A program made the translations under genes and the position numbers. From a bacterium (GTDB taxonomy: Bacteria > Krumholzibacteriota > Krumholzibacteriia > WVZY01), in NCBI GenBank assembly GCA_027296025.1, contig JAPUJU010000290.1, positions 1 to 7,172 on the forward strand: DNA of 7,172 nt. The letters run 5' to 3'. This document shows positions 4,341 to 7,172 of this stretch, one piece after another. Within the stretch, counting starts at the first letter, position 1; every line of letters begins with the position of its first letter. A model generated the notes under the pieces. The model did not search any database and was not told the origin of the DNA. It saw only the letters and a list, made by a program, of their open reading frames with translations.

Positions 4341-7001
4341 ATGATAAAACCGAGCGACTCAGGGGTTATCAAGAGAACACTTTCAAACGGGCTTACGGTT
4401 CTGGTCAAAGAGGATCACTCGAGCCCGGTTGTGGCCGTTAACGTGTGGTTCGGCGTCGGGTCGGTCAATGAGACCGAAGAGGCGAACGGCCTTGCGCACT
4501 TCCAGGAGCACATGGTATTCAAGGGCACGGAGCGTCACGGCGTCGGCGAGATTGCCAACATCGTAAAATCCGCGGGCGGTAACCTCAACGCCGCAACCAG
4601 CTACTCTTACACGATGTATTACATCGTCCTTCCTTCGAAAGCGTTCTCACTGGCACTCGACATTCAAGCGGATGCCATGATGAATTCGACCTTCTTGCCC
4701 GAAGAATTTCAAAAAGAACGGCTCGTCGTCATCGACGAGGCCCGCATGTACGACGACACACCGGACTCATACACGTTTTATCGTACGATGGAGCTGGGCT
4801 ACAAGGTTCACAACTACCGCCGGCCGATTGCCGGCTACGAGAAAATCGTGCGGGAGTTTACGCGCGACCAACTGGTTGAATTCTATGATCAGCACTATCG
4901 GCCGGAGAACGCAACCCTTGTCGTCGTCGGCGACGTGAAATTCGACGATGCGATGAAAGACATCGAGAAGATCTACGGCGGTTGGGAGAACCGCGAAACG
5001 ACAGTCCTCGATTCACCCGCGGAACCGAAGCAGGAAGAGTTTCGATTCAAAACATTTCGTGGGTCGATCGACCACGCGTATGTGGGGGCCGGCTTTCATG
5101 TGCCAAGCATTATCGATGACGACTACCCCGCTCTCGAGATGCTCGCGACGTTGCTCAGTTCCGGAAGGAGTTCCCGTCTCTACCGGCGCGTCATCGAGGA
5201 GGAGCGCCTGGCCACAACTGTCGGTGCAGAACTGCTGGCTGAGAAGTGGCCGGGGTACTTTATGTTTTTTGCCTCCATGGAGGCGGACAAGTGGGAGCGT
5301 GCACGCGACGTCATTTTCAGTGAACTCGCGCGCTTTCAGGACGAGCCGGTCGAAGAGGCCGAGCTCCTGAAAGCGCGTCGGCAGATGGAAAAGTCGATGT
5401 ACTCCAGCCTCGAAACAGTTGAGGGTCAGGCCTCGAACCTCGGTTACTACCAGCTTCTCGGTGACTATGAGCTCGCCGAGCGTCACCGGGAAGCGATTCG
5501 TCGTGTTACCCCGGAAGAAGTCATGTACGTCGCGGGAAAGTATTTCTGCGTCAGCAACTGTACGATAGTGTCGTACCTGCCGGAGGATGCGGCCGTCAAG
5601 GATCCCGTTCTCGAAGACGTTCGGGCCGCGCTGAGCGTGATTCTTCCGGCCGATGAGAATGCCATCGACGTTCAGGTGCCGGTCGATCGCGCTTCAATCA
5701 ACGTGACCACGGGTCGTTCGGCGCGAAAAACCACGGGTGGCGAAAAGCCCGTAATGCGGCTCTCGACCCTGGACAACGGCCTTCGCGTGCTTGTCAAACA
5801 CCGCCCGTCGGTTCCGGTCGTCTCTGTCCTTACACTTTTTCAGGGCGGTACTCGGCTCGAAACGACGAACAAGTCAGGGCTCGCGACACTTGCGACGCGC
5901 GCCCAGCTCAAAGGCACCAAGAAATACTCGGCGGAAGACGTGATCGGGACGATCGAGGGGTTGGGGGGATCGATCGAGAGCTTCTCGAGTTTCGACGTGA
6001 CCGGAGCGTACATCAACATGCTCACGGAACACCTCGATGCCGCACTGCCCGTTTATAGAGACGTTATTCGCGAGCCTGGCTACGACGGTGACCGGGTCGA
6101 ACAGGAAAAGAGCAAGCTGCTGAAAGAACTTGTCAAACGGCATGACCACCCCGTGCACTATAGCATCGACGCGTTGTTCGATAAGGTCTACGGCCGGCAT
6201 CCGTACGCTCATCCGTACCGCCAGGATGAATCGAATCTCGCCGGGTTGACGAACCAGGATTGCCTAGACTGGCACAGCCGCGTGCTCGTTCCGGAGAATA
6301 TGGTGATGGTTTTCGTCGGGGACATTGCCGAAGAGCGTGCGCGTGAGATCGCGCAGGATATCGCTGGTGACATGGAATCCGGCCCGACACCGGTTCAGGA
6401 AATTCCTGCGCCGGACAAGACAGCGACACCCGGACTCGTTGAACTTCGCAGGAAGAATCTGAAGCAGGCTGTGGGCCTGGTCGGCTACCTCGCACCGCCG
6501 ATGATGACCGATGAGTCTCTGAGTCTCACCGTGTTGAACGGAATCATGACGGGACTGGGCGGGCGTTTGTTCGTCGAATTACGTGACAAACGCTCGCTGG
6601 GCTACATGGCCGGCTCGAACTACATGCCGCTGAAAGATGGATCGATTTTCTACGCGTACTCTAACCCTGGCGCCGAAGGGATCGATGAGGCGATCGATGT
6701 GATTCTCACCGAGCTCGACCGTGTCACGAGAGAGGATGTTACCAATACCGAGCTCAGCCGGGCGAAGGAGTGGCTGATCGGTACGCAGACCATGAGCATG
6801 CAACGCAATCTTTCCCAGGCGACTGAGTACGGTATTTATGAAGCCCTCGGTTTCGGATTCCAGCGCGTGGACAGCGTGCGTGAGCGCATCCAGTCGGTGT
6901 CCAGAGAATCGATTCGAAGAGCAGCCGGCGCCGTCTTCACGGCGGAGGGTGCCATCGTGAAGCTGCTTGCATCCATTGACGAGGAACTCGCAAAGGAGTA
7001 A
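4341..7001 (+). CDS. M16 family zinc metallopeptidase, two fused modules
   Basis: 886 residues forming two tandem pitrilysin/processing-peptidase-type modules. The N-terminal module carries the inverted zinc motif H53-F-Q-E56-H57 within GLAHFQEHMVFKGT, and the third ligand Glu133 lies 76 residues after His57 (VVIDEARMYDD). Its partner half-domain spans roughly 165-345. The second module starts near 471 (LDNGLRVLVKHRPSVPVV). At the matching place it reads TLATR (516-520) instead of HxxEH, so it is not catalytic. It keeps the substrate-clamping segment LFVELRDKRSLGYMAG (about 742-757). In this family the two halves close around short or unfolded peptides. No signal peptide or lipobox is seen, so it may be cytoplasmic. 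ATG 4341 is chosen because the family homology begins at about residue 8 and GCGGG precedes it. A TTG at 4293 with GGAGAGGT upstream would add 16 residues. It appears monocistronic. Confidence 0.92.
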   Translation: MIKPSDSGVIKRTLSNGLTVLVKEDHSSPVVAVNVWFGVGSVNETEEANGLAHFQEHMVFKGTERHGVGEIANIVKSAGGNLNAATSYSYTMYYIVLPSKAFSLALDIQADAMMNSTFLPEEFQKERLVVIDEARMYDDTPDSYTFYRTMELGYKVHNYRRPIAGYEKIVREFTRDQLVEFYDQHYRPENATLVVVGDVKFDDAMKDIEKIYGGWENRETTVLDSPAEPKQEEFRFKTFRGSIDHAYVGAGFHVPSIIDDDYPALEMLATLLSSGRSSRLYRRVIEEERLATTVGAELLAEKWPGYFMFFASMEADKWERARDVIFSELARFQDEPVEEAELLKARRQMEKSMYSSLETVEGQASNLGYYQLLGDYELAERHREAIRRVTPEEVMYVAGKYFCVSNCTIVSYLPEDAAVKDPVLEDVRAALSVILPADENAIDVQVPVDRASINVTTGRSARKTTGGEKPVMRLSTLDNGLRVLVKHRPSVPVVSVLTLFQGGTRLETTNKSGLATLATRAQLKGTKKYSAEDVIGTIEGLGGSIESFSSFDVTGAYINMLTEHLDAALPVYRDVIREPGYDGDRVEQEKSKLLKELVKRHDHPVHYSIDALFDKVYGRHPYAHPYRQDESNLAGLTNQDCLDWHSRVLVPENMVMVFVGDIAEERAREIAQDIAGDMESGPTPVQEIPAPDKTATPGLVELRRKNLKQAVGLVGYLAPPMMTDESLSLTVLNGIMTGLGGRLFVELRDKRSLGYMAGSNYMPLKDGSIFYAYSNPGAEGIDEAIDVILTELDRVTREDVTNTELSRAKEWLIGTQTMSMQRNLSQATEYGIYEALGFGFQRVDSVRERIQSVSRESIRRAAGAVFTAEGAIVKLLASIDEELAKE

Positions 7002-7023
7002 CCGTATCAACGTACCACTTTCG

Positions 7024-7056
7024 AGCTCCTCGACGATTCATGTGGCGGAGTTTTTT
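7024..7056 (+). terminator. weak candidate terminator after the peptidase gene
   Basis: AGCTCC (7024-7029) can pair with GGAGTT (7047-7052), including one G-T pair, directly joined to a run of six T residues (7051-7056). The 17-base loop and short stem make it a poor hairpin, so the T-run position is the main support. Confidence 0.25.
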
Positions 7057-7072
7057 GTGCGTGCTACCATCA

Positions 7073-7093
7073 CGGGCGTTAACGTATCGCCCG
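7073..7093. repeat. inverted repeat before the last gene
   Basis: CGGGCG (7073-7078) and CGCCCG (7088-7093) form a perfect 6-pair stem around the loop TTAACGTAT, 27 bases before the next ATG. No T-run follows, so it is not a terminator. It could be an operator or a leader hairpin. Confidence 0.35.
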
Positions 7094-7120
7094 CCTTTCA
7101 CAAAACCACGAAGGCGTCCC

Positions 7121-7172
7121 ATGTCCGACGAGATATTGGAAGCGTGGCGGGTCAATAACCGCATGAATTTTC
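7121..7172 (+). CDS. start of a gene cut by the window edge, possibly DinB family
   Basis: Only 17 codons are visible, starting MSDEILEAWRVNNRMNF, with an AAGG-type ribosome site (7111-7114) 6 bases before ATG 7121. The EAWRVNNRMN segment is reminiscent of the amino end of some DinB-like (YfiT/DinB four-helix) proteins, which are metal-binding helical-bundle enzymes. That assignment rests on a short stretch and is tentative. The gene follows the peptidase by 119 bases in the same direction, with a weak terminator and an inverted repeat between them. Confidence 0.45.
   Translation, partial: MSDEILEAWRVNNRMNF

Noticed and set aside
1..7172. CRISPR array, insertion sequence ends, tRNA or rRNA
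   Set aside because: No regularly spaced identical repeats, transposase or structural-RNA signatures were found. The only tandem repeat has two diverged copies.

Overview
This is a moderately GC-rich bacterial window, probably from a Gram-negative environmental lineage. I cannot place it more closely. Every supported gene is on the + strand, and the complete ones end in TAA, apart from one TAG discussed below. Proteins such as HD-GYP response regulators and two-domain M16 peptidases occur in Deltaproteobacteria, Planctomycetes-like groups and several candidate phyla, so they do not settle the taxonomy.

Left part (1-3508) is a signalling cluster. A small excisionase/MerR-type helix-turn-helix protein is followed by two paralogous HD-GYP proteins. 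The first is STAS + GAF + a degenerate HD-GYP domain that has lost about half of its metal ligands. The second starts 10 bases after it and is a CheY-like receiver + GAF + HD-GYP with all core motifs present, but an in-frame TAG at 3002-3004 cuts the HD-GYP domain after its first helix. The remainder of the domain continues in the same frame to 3508 with no other damage. The pair looks like a phosphorelay-controlled cyclic-di-GMP phosphodiesterase with a catalytically dead partner. In this sequence the active member is either broken, read through, or affected by a sequence error.

Middle part (3509-4340) holds no convincing gene. It contains a textbook-spaced sigma-54 (-24/-12) promoter at 3719-3733, then about 300 bases rich in inverted repeats, then a strong Rho-independent terminator at 4019-4050. 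Together these outline a candidate sigma-54-dependent small RNA, which I regard as the most interesting object here. After the terminator come two diverged tandem copies of a repeat of about 52 bases at 64-base spacing, and a possible sigma-70 promoter for the next gene.

Right part (4341-7172) carries a fused two-module M16 zinc peptidase with an active N-terminal half and an inactive C-terminal half. The start of a further gene, possibly of the DinB family, runs off the window edge.
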